64,000 nucleotides of DNA from Corticium candelabrum. Taxonomy: Eukaryota > Porifera > Homoscleromorpha > Homosclerophorida > Plakinidae. Location: contig NC_085085.1 in assembly GCF_963422355.1 (NCBI RefSeq), positions 9,745,306 through 9,809,305 of the forward strand, in the 5' to 3' direction. Positions 33,352 through 43,689 of this stretch are shown in pieces. Under the pieces are notes generated by a model. The model saw only the letters and a program-made list of their open reading frames with translations, made no database searches and was not told the DNA's origin. The number at the start of each line of letters is the position of its first letter. Position 1 is the first letter of the stretch. A program made the translations under genes and the position numbers.

Positions 33352-36076
33352 CAGGGATGTCGTTGCTATGGAGATGGGGCCACATGTGGCCCCAGCCAAC
33401 AAAAATGTGGCCCCAGGAGCAAAGCAACTGCTAATAATTAATATTTCTAATTATACAGTACTTTGAATTTTGTAAGTTATTAAACCATAGTTTTGTGCAG
33501 TACAGTACCCCTTCCACGTGCTTCAAGTAGCGTGCGTTATTACATTGCGTAACACGGAAATGGCCTCCAGGGAATCCTGGGATCTCCGCTTTTTCTTCCG
33601 TTCTACGGCTCCTGCACCTTCCGAAGTTTCGCCTACCCACCATCCTGAAGTTCCCCAACCTTCTTCTCTCTCCGAGTGTCCCGGAGACGCCCCTGAGACG
33701 CCGGACGTCACTGGAACGGCAGAGAGTGCCGTTGAACATCGTACAGGTAATTTGTCGTTTCTATTATAGTATCCCACAAACTACAGTACAAACATCTTGT
33801 TATTCAGATATCGATTTCAGTGACGGTGGCCCTGGAGAACATGATGATATGGCCACGTCTTCAGCAGAAATATCTGAAATTGAATTTGGCAAAACGACAG
33901 CAGGTACCAGAAACAGTAGCAGCCTTGGGAAGATTAGAAAATTGAAACGTGCATTACGAACATTTCACAAAGAGGAGTGGGAAGATAAATACCTGGTGAC
34001 GGTAGAGCACTCAGAGAGTGCAGGCCGTGAAACTCCAATCTGCATTCTGTGCGAACAAACATTTCAGGATATGAAGGTGTACTCCTTTCAGCGTCACCTT
34101 GACAGGAAGCATAAAACGCAAATGGCTGCAATGCGGAAGTGGTCTGCTGAGCAGAGAAAACGCATTGTCGAGAATTTCCACCAGAAACGGGAATTTCAAA
34201 GAAAAAGAATGGAAAAAGCAACAACTCCAGAGAAGCTTCAGCGTCTTGCTCCACTGAAACTTGCTTACACTCTTGCGAAACACAACATTCCTTTGTCAAA
34301 GTCCTCATGCATTGTCGAGTTTTCCCGAGCTGCCGATCCAACATCAAAGGTGCTTGAAAAAATGGCTGCAGGAAGAACAACAATTACTAACGGGGTAATC
34401 GATATACGCGAGAAAGTACTGATTTCAGAAACAAAAAGTACGATCTGTGCTTCTCCTTTCTGGTCAGTAGTTATTGACGAGTCACTTGACGTTACAACTA
34501 AGGAACAGATGATAGTGTATGCTCGATGCATTGACCTTCAAACATGCGAAGTGGCTACCAATTTCTTGTGCCTTCATCGTCTGTCTGGCCACCCGGATGC
34601 CGAAAATATCGCTTCGTCGCTTCTTGATGTGCTAGGCGAATCAGGATTCAATTTGCCTCTTGATCGTCTTGTCTGTCTATCAACGGATGGGGCCTCAGTT
34701 TTACGATCCCCGATTAACGGCGTTATTGCCAAGCTAAGAGAACGTCTAGACAATCCGTTGCTGCTTTCACAGCACTGTTGCACTCATCGACTTGTACTCT
34801 GTGCTAAAGATGCTAGAAAAGAACTGCCAAAGTTTGTTGAAAAAACAATTGAATCAATCATGAACTACTTTCAAGGAAGTGCCGTACGAAGAGACAAGTT
34901 TGGAGAGCATCGAGTCAAATCATTGGAAGATTTGACTGATCCCGAGGGAGCGTACATGACGCTAGTTACGTACCATAAGGTTCGCTGGTTGTCATTAAGC
35001 GACTGCGTGCAACGACTTTGGGATTTGCTTCAGCCACTTGTAACTTTCTTCGAAGAAGAAACAGGCGACCAGCGAAATCAACCCAAAGTCAGAAAGTTAG
35101 CTGCGGATCTTCACGAGCAAATTTCAAAGCCGGAGTTCCATCTATATTTGAGCTTTCTGGAGAAACCTCTTCGCGATTTGGCTGCTGTGAATCGCCATCT
35201 TCAAACACGAAATCAAACACTTTACACAACGTGCTGTGGAATTCTCGCTCTACAACGTACATTGAGCTACTACGTGAAGTCCAACGATGCTGACGGCCAA
35301 GAGAAAGAGAGGTCTGTGAGAGAAGCAGTGTCACTTGCTGGAGGAGAAGGTTTCCGCAAACTGCTGAAGGAAACAGAAGACAACGCATTGCTAAATACGC
35401 GTGAAATTCAGGCAGCTTTAAAGTCTATGCACAATTTTCTTCTGCAGACAGTGGAAAGCATCTCAAGGCGCTTTTCAGAACTGGATTTCTTTGTACAAAA
35501 ATGTCAGATGCTGGATCCGGTAAATAGACGACGAGTTCAGGCGAAAGATCTTCAGGCAATTGCAGTAAAATTCAAGCATTCTGCGATCGACGAAGAGCTA
35601 GTGTCACGTCAGGCAGTGACCTATTCATTTGACGAAAGTTTGGACTTACTCTATACAGAACAGTGTGGGATGTCAGCAGTGAAGTTTTTCATCAGTCTTC
35701 TTCACAACGAGAACTACTGTGAAATAGGCAAGTTGGCCCTTCTCCTGTATTCCTTAGCGCCGGATAGCGTTGAAGCTGAACGTGGATTTAGCTTGATGAA
35801 TATAACAAAGAATTGTTCTCGCAATAGGCTTGGTCAACGTACGATAAACGCGATTATGGCGATAGCTTCAGACAGTAGAGGAATGGACACATTTCCTTTT
35901 GATAAGGTGCTGAATAATAATGTCCTTTAGTGATGCTTATTGTTGAAATAGAAAACTGATTACATTGCCATTGATATTAATTTGAATTGTCTTTAATATT
36001 GATATTAACAGTGGCACCGAAAACGCTATTGGGGCCACATTTTTGGCACCGGGCAAAAATTGGACCGGCATCCCTG
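33352..36076 (+). mobile_element. hAT-2: full-length hAT transposon inserted at the end of hAT-1
   Basis: The 2725-bp element starts CAGGGATGTCGTTGC and ends with the inverse of CAGGGATGCCGGTCC. Subterminal AAAAATGTGGCCCCA words are present at both ends. It is flanked by the 5-bp duplication GGTTA (33347-33351 and 36077-36081). The left copy consists of the last base of hAT-1 plus the first four bases of its target duplication, so hAT-2 landed exactly on the hAT-1 border and is the younger insertion. Confidence 0.9.
33560..35930 (+). CDS. hAT-2 transposase (C2H2/BED finger, ZNF862/KIAA1586-like), intact
   Basis: Exon 1 33560-33746 begins at ATG in GAAATGGCC and encodes a Pro/Ser-rich N-terminus. 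The intron 33747-33807 (61 bp, GTAATT..TTCAG) joins in phase to exon 2, 33808-35930. The total is 769 residues with no stop or frameshift. A zinc finger reads CILCEQTFQDMKVYSFQRHL with a following His (C-x2-C..H-x4-H). The catalytic region has FWSVVIDESLDVTT (first Asp), LVCLSTDGASVL (second Asp), SQHCCTHRLVLCAKDA (the hAT Cys/His motif) and KVRWLSLSDCVQRL. The C-terminus has DSVEAERGFSLMNITKN (Glu) and the dimerisation helix. The layout resembles ZNF862/KIAA1586-type hAT-derived proteins of vertebrates. The intron is inferred from signals and reading phase. Confidence 0.88.
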
Positions 36077-36081
36077 GGTTA

Positions 36082-36510
36082 GGTGCAGTGAGATTCGTTT
36101 TTCAGTAAAGAACTCGAGACAGGGGCGGAAGTACGTGTAGGCGTTCCTAATTTTAGGCGCCCTTACCCTACATTGCACTCGGTCTGGTAACATTCTAGGT
36201 TTCATAACAAATTTAACATAACAAGTTTCCTCCATTCTACTGCTTTCTAGCCTATTTTAGTAACTGCTTTCTAGTCTATTTTAGTAGCCTACAAACTCAA
36301 CCTAAACGCAAAAAACAATTACAGTACTCTCCGAGAGAGACTCTAGCGAACACAGGGCGCAGCCATTTCAGCTACAGATACAAAGCCCGGATTAGGTCAA
36401 ATATCCCGTATATAAATCAGTAGCATAGTTCTCAGATACCGGCAAAAATAAAGCTTTTCTGCCGTTTACACACCTTAAAAGCACCTCATATTTATATGAA
36501 ACGCATGGTT
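36082..36510. other. Spacer, no gene recognised
   Basis: Nothing coding seen. CAGGGGCGGAAGTACGTG at about 36119 resembles a transposon end, but no partner was found. Confidence 0.4.
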
Positions 36511-36710
36511 GATGTTACAATACAACGTATAATATATCAATAGCTCAAAGTACAGTACAACCAGTTAGGCTAACATCGAGTGAGTGATAAGTGATGGTCT
36601 ACCTTTATATAGCCTACTAATCTAATTATCTAAAACCACTTCTTACATCCCTCTTCCTTTAGAGTTTCAAAAAGAACCATGAATTATCTAGTATTTAAAA
36701 ATTAAGTAGT

Positions 36711-36771
36711 CTAATCCTTGAGATAACTCGGTCTTTTGATTGTTCTTCCACTTCTTGTCTGGTATGACTTC

Positions 36772-36808
<37 letters not shown>

Positions 36809-37890
36809 TTGTAGAGTCCTTTTCAGGTGCTGCAACTGTTTTTAGAGCTGGTTCCTTGGTTGGCTTTAAGTGTATCCTATTCCTTCGGTATGTTGTACCA
36901 GACGATGTTTTCACTTCGTAAGACATGTTTGATATCTGTTTGGTTACCGTTGCTCTCTGCCACTCTTTTGCTTTCGTGAAGGGTTGTATTCTTACTGTTT
37001 GATTTTCTTTCAGTTCTGGTAAGTCTCTGGCTTGTTGGTCATAATACCTCTTTTTGTCTGTTCTTTGCTTGTTGTATTGTTTTGTATTTTTGGTAACTTT
37101 GTGTTGTAGCGACGACGTTGCTATTGGCAACAAGGTCTTAGTCCTTCGGTTTATAAGCCTTTGAACTGGGCTTGATGTCATCCCTTGAGTCGGTGTATTT
37201 CTGTTAATATAAAACTGCTAGCCAAGGGTCTGTTTGTGCTTCCCTTGCTTTCTTCATCAGTTGTTTGCACGTCTTTACAGCATTTTCGGCTTTCCCATTT
37301 GACTGGCTGTGGCCTGGGCTGCTTGTTCGATAAGTAAAGTTCCAGGTTTTGCAGAATTTCTGAAACGTGTTCGACGGAAATTGAGGTCTGTTGTCAGTTA
37401 TCAATAAATCTGGGATTCCATGCCTGGCAAAATGTTTCTTCAGCTGATAAATTACTTCCTCTATTATTATTGTGTCTAGTCAATCTTCTTCAAAGAAGTT
37501 ACTATAACAGTCCACTGTGATGAGGTATTCATTGTCTTGAAAGGTGAAAAGATCTGTTCATAGTTTGGCCCATGGTCTAATTGAAACGTCGCGGCTTTGT
37601 AGTGTTTCCTTCTCCTGGGTTGTTTCAAACGTACGGCAAATTGAGCATTTTTCCACACACTCTTTCACTGCATTATTCATTCCTGGCCAATATACGCAGT
37701 CTCTTGCCCTTCGAATACAACTATTTATGCCAATGTGTGAGCTGTGTATTCTTTCCAGCACTTTCCGTCCGTAGGACTGCGGTATCACGATCCTTTGTCC
37801 ACGAAAGATCAGTCCATCTTGTACTACCAAGTCCTCTCTGCCATTGTAGTATTGTCGTATTTCATAGCTTGTGACTTCACGCCTAGCTAC
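36711..37890 (-). pseudogene. Gypsy-4 integrase, frameshifted
   Basis: Three frames together give an integrase. The zinc finger is HSSHIGINSCIRRARDCVYW with CVEKCSICRTFE (37830-37558). The core is broken near 37480-37660 (VDCYSNFF-like text out of frame), then LITDNRPQFPSNTFQKFCKT and HSQSNGKAENAVKTCKQLM supply the second Asp and the Glu (about 37404-37204). The C-terminal domain is LKENQTVRIQPFTKAKEWQR and SGTTYRRNRIHLKP. The tail includes a polyglutamine run encoded by a GTT microsatellite and ends GRTIKRPSYLKD-stop. At least two stops or frameshifts separate the pieces. Confidence 0.75.
36772..36805. repeat. (TGT)n microsatellite inside the Gypsy-4 tail
   Basis: About eleven TTG/CAA triplets are read as polyglutamine in the minus-strand integrase tail. 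Confidence 0.9.
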
Positions 37891-37900
37891 TGGTCATCCT

Positions 37901-38322
37901 GTCACAATGGTTGTAATACTCTCTGTTCGCGCTGACTTTGCGCTTTGAAAGTCTGTAATAACTTCTGCGCAATAGGGCGGACAGTGACGATCTTGGTATC
38001 GTTGGAAACCGCAAGCTCCCGGATTTCTATAGTTAGGATACCGACAACGTATCTATTACACAGGCTGTTTGATAAGACTTTTGCATATCAATAGTTGTTA
38101 GGCTTCTTAACTCATTAACAAGGTATGACTTTACAACAAGAATGGTGCTAATAGAAGAAGTAGTCAATTAATTAACAAGGTAACTAAACGGTCCGCCACG
38201 GTGACATCAACTCACAATGGGCTATTTGTTCCCGGCCAGTTGGTCGGTATTCCTGGCTCTTCTTCTCGTTCTGCTTCGTCTTGATAGCCTTCGACGTCCT
38301 CTACCGATACGTAACATTCTTC
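37901..38322. other. Spacer, nothing recognised
   Basis: No gene or repeat identified between the Gypsy-4 fragment and the Sailor-like fragment. Confidence 0.35.
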
Positions 38323-39117
38323 TCATGAGGTGTGATTGTGCGAAAGCGGATGTGCCCAATTCTTGCGGTCATCTTCCAGTAGGCGTCTGTCGAGTACGTC
38401 CGTTTCAGGAACATCTTCATCTTCTTCTTCTGGAATGTTAGACAAGCCTTCTTCTAACTCCACGATGTCATTGTCGTCACTCTCATCTATGTCAACGCTG
38501 ATGATGAATTCCTCTACCAAGTCTTCTTGGAAGCCATCGTTTTGCCAGAAGCGATGTTCTTCTTAAACTGCAAGCTTGCAGTGCTGTTTCCAGATATCAG
38601 GGGTGACGGGCTCGAAGGCAGCTGAAACTAAAGCTTCCAACTCGGCAAGGCAAAATTTTTTGTTTCTGTTCTTCATGAAGGTAGCCCTTCACGTTCGACC
38701 AAACAAGGTCTATCGGATTTAGTTTGCAGTGAGCCGCCGGAAAGCGAAGTACTGTTTGTCCGTGTTCTTTTTTGCTAGGTGGTCAGTCCTCTAGATTTTC
38801 CTGTTGGGAGCAGCTGCTTGTATTTTTTCCCACAAGTCTCGCCGGAGGTCTGAGTGGTCAAAATCGATGTTCTTTCGTGTAAGCCACTCTTTCATCGTTG
38901 TCTTCGTGCTTGAATTCGTTGGTACTTTGTCCACCATAACGTTGTGGTATGGCGCGGCGTTGTCAAGGACGATGACTTAGTTTGCTGGAAAGTTCTGGAG
39001 TAGCTTCTTCTCGAACCAGTCGAGAAAATGATTACCATTCATCTCGTCATGGTAGTCGCCAGTGTTTTTCTTAAAGTGAATCGAAGACCAGGGCACAGTT
39101 AGGTATCCAACCGTCTT
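38323..39117 (-). pseudogene. Sailor-like (DD82E) transposase fragment, copy A
   Basis: Read right to left across several frames: GDYHDEMNGNHFLDWFEKKL, then VIVLDNAAPYHNVMVDK (second catalytic Asp), a long spacer (KEWLTRKNIDFDHSDLRRDL), then VLRFPAAHCKLNPIDLVWSN, where the catalytic Glu is Asp, and an acidic C-terminal tail (38520-38323). It shares all these features with copy B at 59 kb. The first catalytic Asp (YLDETW) is absent because the piece is cut at about 39117, where Gypsy-5 sequence begins. Stops and frameshifts make it inactive. Confidence 0.65.
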
Positions 39118-40314
39118 CACAGCCAGCAGTGTCAGTTGCATAAGCGAAAGAAATTCCCTGGCAGAGCTCCATTACGGAATACCGATATTCCAGGACGCCC
39201 TTTGGACAAGGTTCAAATAGACTTCTGCGGCCCTTTTCATAAGTCAATTCCAGATGGCATGAAGTACATATTGGCTATCCAAGACGTATTCAGCAGATAT
39301 TGTATTTTGATACCAACAAGAGATTGTAAAGCGGAGACTGCTGCACAAGTATTTCGAGTGAGGTGGGTGTGCCAGTTTGGAATTCCTCTCATGGTACAAT
39401 CAGATAGAGGTACACATTTCAAGGCATTGGTTTTCCAAGAGACTTGTAAAGCTTTAGGGATTCAACACATATTGAGTTCAGCAAATCACCCACAATCTCA
39501 CGGCCAGGTTGAGCGTCAGAATCAGTTGGTGAATAAAATTCGTTTTGTAATAGAGGAGGAGCCATATTCTTGGCCTAGAGCAGTTGCAGTAGTACAGTTT
39601 GCACATAATACCACAGCGAATGCTACCACTGGATATACACCTCATGAGTTATTGTTTGGTTAGGCTTCACGACGTCCAGAGACACTGTTACCTAGACAGC
39701 TATCACTATCAGGAAGATTGTCAGACGAGGATTGGGAAAATGAAGAGACACACAAAGAAATGGCTAGGAGGCGAGTGGTAAATACGATTCAGAAAATGGA
39801 CAAAATATTTAGAAGTGTAAGAAGGCGGATTGCACAGTGTCAAGAAAAACGGAAGGTACGAGCTATTCAACGAGGTGTTCCATATGAAGTGGGCCAAGTG
39901 GTACGAAGAAAGTTGTCACCAGCTGAAAGGAGATTAGGGAAACTTGCACCATACAAGAGTTCTAGATATGTGATAATCGAAAAACAAGGAGACACATATT
40001 GGTGTCGTAAAATTGACGGGACAAACCCACGAACCATTCAAAGGCATTACAACAACTTAGAACTAGCTCAGGCAGGAACATTATCGTGGGAAAAGAACAT
40101 CATGGATCAGAAGAGGACGGACAGTGAATTGGATACAGAAGATGACTTTTGTGGACCGGTATCACAAGACCAGAGAGAGCAGCCTGAAGAATATAGAAGA
40201 CGGTATCCAATGAGACAAAGAAATTGTGTGAGATATCTCACACCATACCCATACGCTAACAGATATGAAGAGGTCGAAAATCGGTACACGGATGAGGACG
40301 ACGAAGATTTTTAA
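39118..40314 (+). pseudogene. Gypsy-5 integrase with one in-frame TAG
   Basis: A single frame reads QQCQLHKRKKFPGRAPL (end of the zinc finger), QIDFCGPFHKSI (first Asp), LMVQSDRGTHF (second Asp) and HPQSHGQVERQNQLVN (Glu), then HNTTANATTGYTPHELLFG. It is interrupted only by TAG at 39661-39663 and continues in the same frame as the integrase C-terminal region (RGVPYEVGQVVRRKLSPAER, LAPYKSSRYVIIEK, KIDGTNPRTIQRHYNN), ending with an acidic tail. The catalytic triad is complete, but the protein is truncated by the stop and lacks its own start. Confidence 0.78.
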
Positions 40315-40440
40315 TGGGAGGGTGAACCTAATTTTGTACGGGGAGGAGTGTCATGAGTAGTGTTGCGCAAGCGCGTAGGATGTATATATAAGTTGGGTTT
40401 CCTAAATACAGATTCAGTCTTGTGTTGTGTTACCGAAGCC
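39118..40440 (+). mobile_element. Gypsy-5: integrase-end fragment with 3' LTR
   Basis: It begins inside the integrase zinc finger at the junction with the Sailor-like fragment and runs to the pol stop at 40312-40314. Then comes a polypurine tract (GGGGAGGAG) and TGTCATGAGTAGTG, the start of a 3' LTR at 40349. The LTR contains a TATA-like TGTATATATAAG at 40381-40392; its end, near 40430-40440, is not defined. Confidence 0.7.
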
Positions 40441-40789
40441 TACGCTTAGTCATCAAAATAGGATCTAAAGCCACCATGTGGAACATGACGAGTCAACTAG
40501 TCATCAAATTAAAACACATCCCGGAAGTGTGGGATAATACTCCTCAGGTACTACCAGAATCGGAAGAAATGATCATTATAGAGAGTATCACTTTCTCTGC
40601 TTTGAGTGTAGATGAAGCGCGCTAATTTGCCATCAGAAAGACTTCTTCCAGACGTGGCTCACAATAATCATCTTTTTTTATGCCGCTGTCACTTATGTGA
40701 TGAATTTCATGATGTCCAAGCTAGGTTGTTTTGCAGCACTTCAAACCATGCATTGCTTGCAAAAGAGCTAGTGGTTCAATGGCAAAGAC

Positions 40790-42070
40790 TGAAGTTGTTC
40801 CTCTTGAGATGCTGGATATTGATGAAGCATTAACAGACAACAATATCCGTACCTTGGAGAGATTTTGCAGAGATACGCACAAGGAGCAACCTATACCATA
40901 GGTACTTCTGAGCAACCTATACCATAGGTACTTCTACGTATAAATTATCTCAGGTAAACACAGAAAGGCAGCTCACATATTTTTGGTGTACTTGTAGGCC
41001 GTTGTAGGTGACCAAAAGACCTGCAGCAACATTCGTGGAGCAAAACCTCTTCGATCGTTTGAGAAAGATGGTATGCATAGTCTTGAAAGGGCCTGTGAAT
41101 CTCCAGGTATGATATTACCCTTCAGCATGATTGCTATCAAGTAGTCCAACGATATACTTACTATCAATATATATGCATGATGACCCACAGACAGGTTTAC
41201 ATTCAGAGTAATCAAGTAGGTTCATCTGTGTATTGAGTTAAGTAAACAGATGAGTTTTTGAAATGATGGCACTGAAAGTATTGACTATGTCCTATAACAT
41301 ATCGAATAGCTCTCAGTCACGCCTTTCCGTATCATGCAATGTTGCAAGCAGTGAATTAACATTGAGTTTGAATTAATTGTTATCTGTTGGGTATATAATA
41401 GCGGAACACGTTACTGGTATCTTGATCACTATACACTTAGCTATAGTTAATTAAGCATACTGTAGTTCTTTGTATAGGAGATTTTCAGTTCATGTGGGAA
41501 TGCCTAAAGAGTATCATTTGGCAGCTTATGGGGCTTTGAAAGAGACAAAGGTTCCTTGAGCCATTTAAAAGATATTGGGAGTGGAAAGCATGCTCATAAA
41601 GGAGTCAAGACTTCCAACGTGTGTAACGAGCTGTTCAAGCATGCATTTGAAGCTCACCTTCTAGCAGCCATCACGACTTTCCTTGGGCGGTCATCTTCCA
41701 AGGATGAAATCCAAGGTGCTGTAGAGAAAAATCTGAGTTGGGTTAGGACCACAGCTGCAAATATTGTGCGAGTTACTATTCTTGCAAAAGATACACCAAT
41801 TAATCCTGAAAAGACAGATCATGTTTATGAGCTACACCGATGGATGCTGTATACTTGGGCTTCTTGTACTTTCATCTAAGGGATGCAGTCAGACAGGAAG
41901 ACGGACAAGCTATCATTAGACATGAAAGTTTTGGTTGGATATTTCCTTGGATCTAGAAAAAACAACTATGCTGTTGAAGCAGCTAAACTTGCTGGCCAAC
42001 CTTCAGGTAGACTGGTCTCGATCTATGGCTCTTGTGCAATCCAACAATTGGACAGTCAATATGGAGGAGC
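40790..42070 (+). pseudogene. DUF6589-like protein gene, broken
   Basis: Several exon-sized pieces match the DUF6589 family in order: KTEVVPLEMLDIDEALTDN (about 40788-40902); an exon at 40999-41105 after a TTGTAG acceptor, VVGDQKTCSNIRGAKPLR, ending at a GTATGA donor; GDFQFMWECLKSIIWQLMG after the acceptor at about 41478; VCNELFKHAFEAHLLAAITT (41556-41879); then in a shifted frame FLYFHLRDAVRQEDGQAII and KVLVGYFLGSRKNNYAVEAA, LLANLQVDWSR. The function of DUF6589 is unknown to me; it is common in transposon-rich genomes. Stops and at least two frameshifts break it. A 26-bp exact duplication at 40884-40935 sits at the end of the first piece. Confidence 0.65.
40884..40935. repeat. 26-bp direct tandem duplication
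   Basis: GAGCAACCTATACCATAGGT followed by ACTTCT occurs twice, head to tail and identical (40884-40909 and 40910-40935). Confidence 0.9.
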
Positions 42071-42087
42071 GGATCTATAAAGAGTTT

Positions 42088-42395
42088 CAGGCGCGTACCG
42101 TGGCATGGGCTAAATGGGCTATAGCCCCCCAATTTTTGTGGGCGTTTCCCATTTTGTCAGGTGAAAACTAGCGTTACGTAGCTTTCTGTAAGAGTTCTGT
42201 GCAAGAGGAAACCGCAGGATGATTTTTCAGTAAATAGATGCTTGTTTAGTCTGCTCCATACTGTACATATGTATACGAGTAAACGTAATACTTTGTGGTC
42301 TGCATTGTTGCTACTAATACAATTTTTGTCAAAGGGGCGTGTCAGTGTTCGGGTATTTCAGCCCCCCCAATTCCAATGGCCACGGTACGCCCCTG
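42088..42395. mobile_element. hAT-type MITE, about 308 bp
   Basis: The left end CAGGCGCGTACCGTGGC and the inverse of the right end CAGGGGCGTACCGTGGC match at 16 of 17 positions. G/C runs (GCCCCCC) follow near both ends. The flanks are AGAGTTTC (42081-42088) and AGAGTTTC (42396-42403), an 8-bp target duplication if one C is shared with the element end. No coding capacity. It lies inside the pogo-like pseudogene: joining its flanks restores a continuous reading (RIYKEF then RQQRLREERVKRWQ). Confidence 0.8.
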
Positions 42396-42591
42396 AGAGT
42401 TTCGTCAGCAAAGGCTACGAGAGGAGAGGGTGAAGAGGTGGCAGTTTACAGCTCGTGTAGAGGTCTTGATGAAACAACTGTATCCTGACGTGTCGAACTT
42501 AAATTCTCGGAGCACTGGTTCAGAAGCCTTCGTGTTCGTTTCAACTTGAGCTTCAAAAAGAAGAACCATGCTTCTCAAATTCACAAGAGCC

Positions 42592-42789
42592 TGTAGTCAA
42601 CTGTATAGGTTCTACATACTGTACGCATGTTGCATGTTAGCTGCATGATTGATAACTATTGGGAAACGCCAGATTCCTTTAGTAGTAACACGTTGAGTTC
42701 TGGACGTCATGTTGTCCTGTCTATCACGACGTCTCTCTCGGCCGCTTGTTCATCATCCTCGCGTCTGCTAACGATATAGGCACACGACA
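42592..42789 (+). repeat. Gypsy-6 5' LTR
   Basis: 198 bp, TGTAGTCAACTGTATAGG to CACACGACA. Confidence 0.92.
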
Positions 42790-42791
42790 TT

Positions 42792-42809
42792 TGGTGACCC
42801 TGACGTGAT
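42792..42809 (+). promoter_or_regulatory. Gypsy-6 primer-binding site, tRNA-Trp type
   Basis: TGGTGACCCTGACGTGAT starts two bases after the LTR. Its complement differs by one base from the conserved 3' end of animal tRNA-Trp plus CCA (ATCACGTCGGGGTCACCA). Confidence 0.7.
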
Positions 42810-42811
42810 AC

Positions 42812-43510
42812 ATGGCCGACGCAGACGCAAACGCAGCTGCAACTGCTCTCACCACTACTGCTGCTACAACTCTTGCCGCTGTGAGCGTGAAACTTCCTCG
42901 TTTTTGGCCTACCGACCCAGAAGTATGGTTTGCACAGGTGGAAGCACAATTTACCACCCGGAACATTACAGCTCAACGGACTAAATTCGACTATGTCATC
43001 ACGTCTTTGAGCCCGGAGTTCGCAATGGAGGTGAGAGACCTTCTTCTGAAGCCGCCTACTGAGAATCCTTACGACATTCTCAAGGCCGAACTCATCAATC
43101 GTACTACTGCGTCAGAGCAACGGAAACTCCAGCAGCTAATCAGCGGGGAAGAACTCGGCGACCGGAAACCTACACAGCTACTCCGCCGCATGCAACAGCT
43201 GCTAGGTGACAAGCTCGGATTGTCGGCTGACACTGCCGGCTCCTTCCTTCGTGAGCTCTTGCTCCAACGGCTCCCCGCCAACGTCAGAGTTGTTCTTGCA
43301 TCTGCAGACACTACAATGGACATCAACAAACTCGCAGACATGGCAGACAAAATTATGGAGGTAGCCCCGCCCACTGTCTCAGCCCTGTCTAGCACCTGTT
43401 CTGATCATGATTCGGCATCTGAAGTCAAACAACTCCGCGAGGAGGTAACGCGTCTAGCTGACCTGGTCGCCTCTCTCACTGCACGATCCCGTCAACGGAA
43501 TCCTTCTTGA
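42812..43510 (+). CDS. Gypsy-6 gag
   Basis: The ATG at 42812 lies three bases after the primer site. The 232 residues have an Ala/Thr-rich start, then VKLPRFWPTDPEVWFAQVEA and the capsid-type helical domain (ITAQRTKFDYVITSLSPEFA, EQRKLQQLISGEELGDRKPT, FLRELLLQRLPANVRVVLA) and a C-terminal coiled-coil-like stretch. It ends at TGA. The zinc knuckle is not in this frame; a Cys/His piece just downstream (CDALCWYHAKFGEAAKKCKDPC) is reached by a frame change, so gag is probably truncated by a stop or shift. Confidence 0.8.
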   Translation: MADADANAAATALTTTAATTLAAVSVKLPRFWPTDPEVWFAQVEAQFTTRNITAQRTKFDYVITSLSPEFAMEVRDLLLKPPTENPYDILKAELINRTTASEQRKLQQLISGEELGDRKPTQLLRRMQQLLGDKLGLSADTAGSFLRELLLQRLPANVRVVLASADTTMDINKLADMADKIMEVAPPTVSALSSTCSDHDSASEVKQLREEVTRLADLVASLTARSRQRNPS

Positions 43511-43689
43511 GCCGGCCGTTCTCGCAGTCCAGCTCTCACACATTCTCGTACTTGTGACGCGCTCTGTTGGTATCATGCCAAATTTGGTGAAGCTGCCAAG
43601 AAGTGTAAGGATCCTTGCAGTTGAGGAAACTCCACAGCCAGCCACTAATGGCGACGGGCGTTGCTGGCTCACCTCATAGTCGCCTCTTT

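Larger units (their letters stand above)
36511..37900 (-). mobile_element. Gypsy-4: integrase-end fragment with 3' LTR start
   Basis: Only the last third of pol remains, reading right to left from about 37890 to 36711. It is followed by a polypurine tract AAAGGAAGAGGGA (36660-36648 on the minus strand) and TGTAAGA, the start of a 3' LTR extending left to perhaps 36511. The LTR's far end is not defined, and no second LTR is present. The fragment is of the K02A2.6-like kind of Gypsy integrase. Confidence 0.65.

Noticed and set aside
30027..33355. An 8-bp target duplication for hAT-1
   Set aside because: TTCGTTAG and GTTACAGG do not match; a 5-bp GTTAG, after accounting for hAT-2, does.
36118..36140. 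CAGGGGCGGAAGTACGTG as a hAT end
   Set aside because: No inverted partner or target duplication found nearby.
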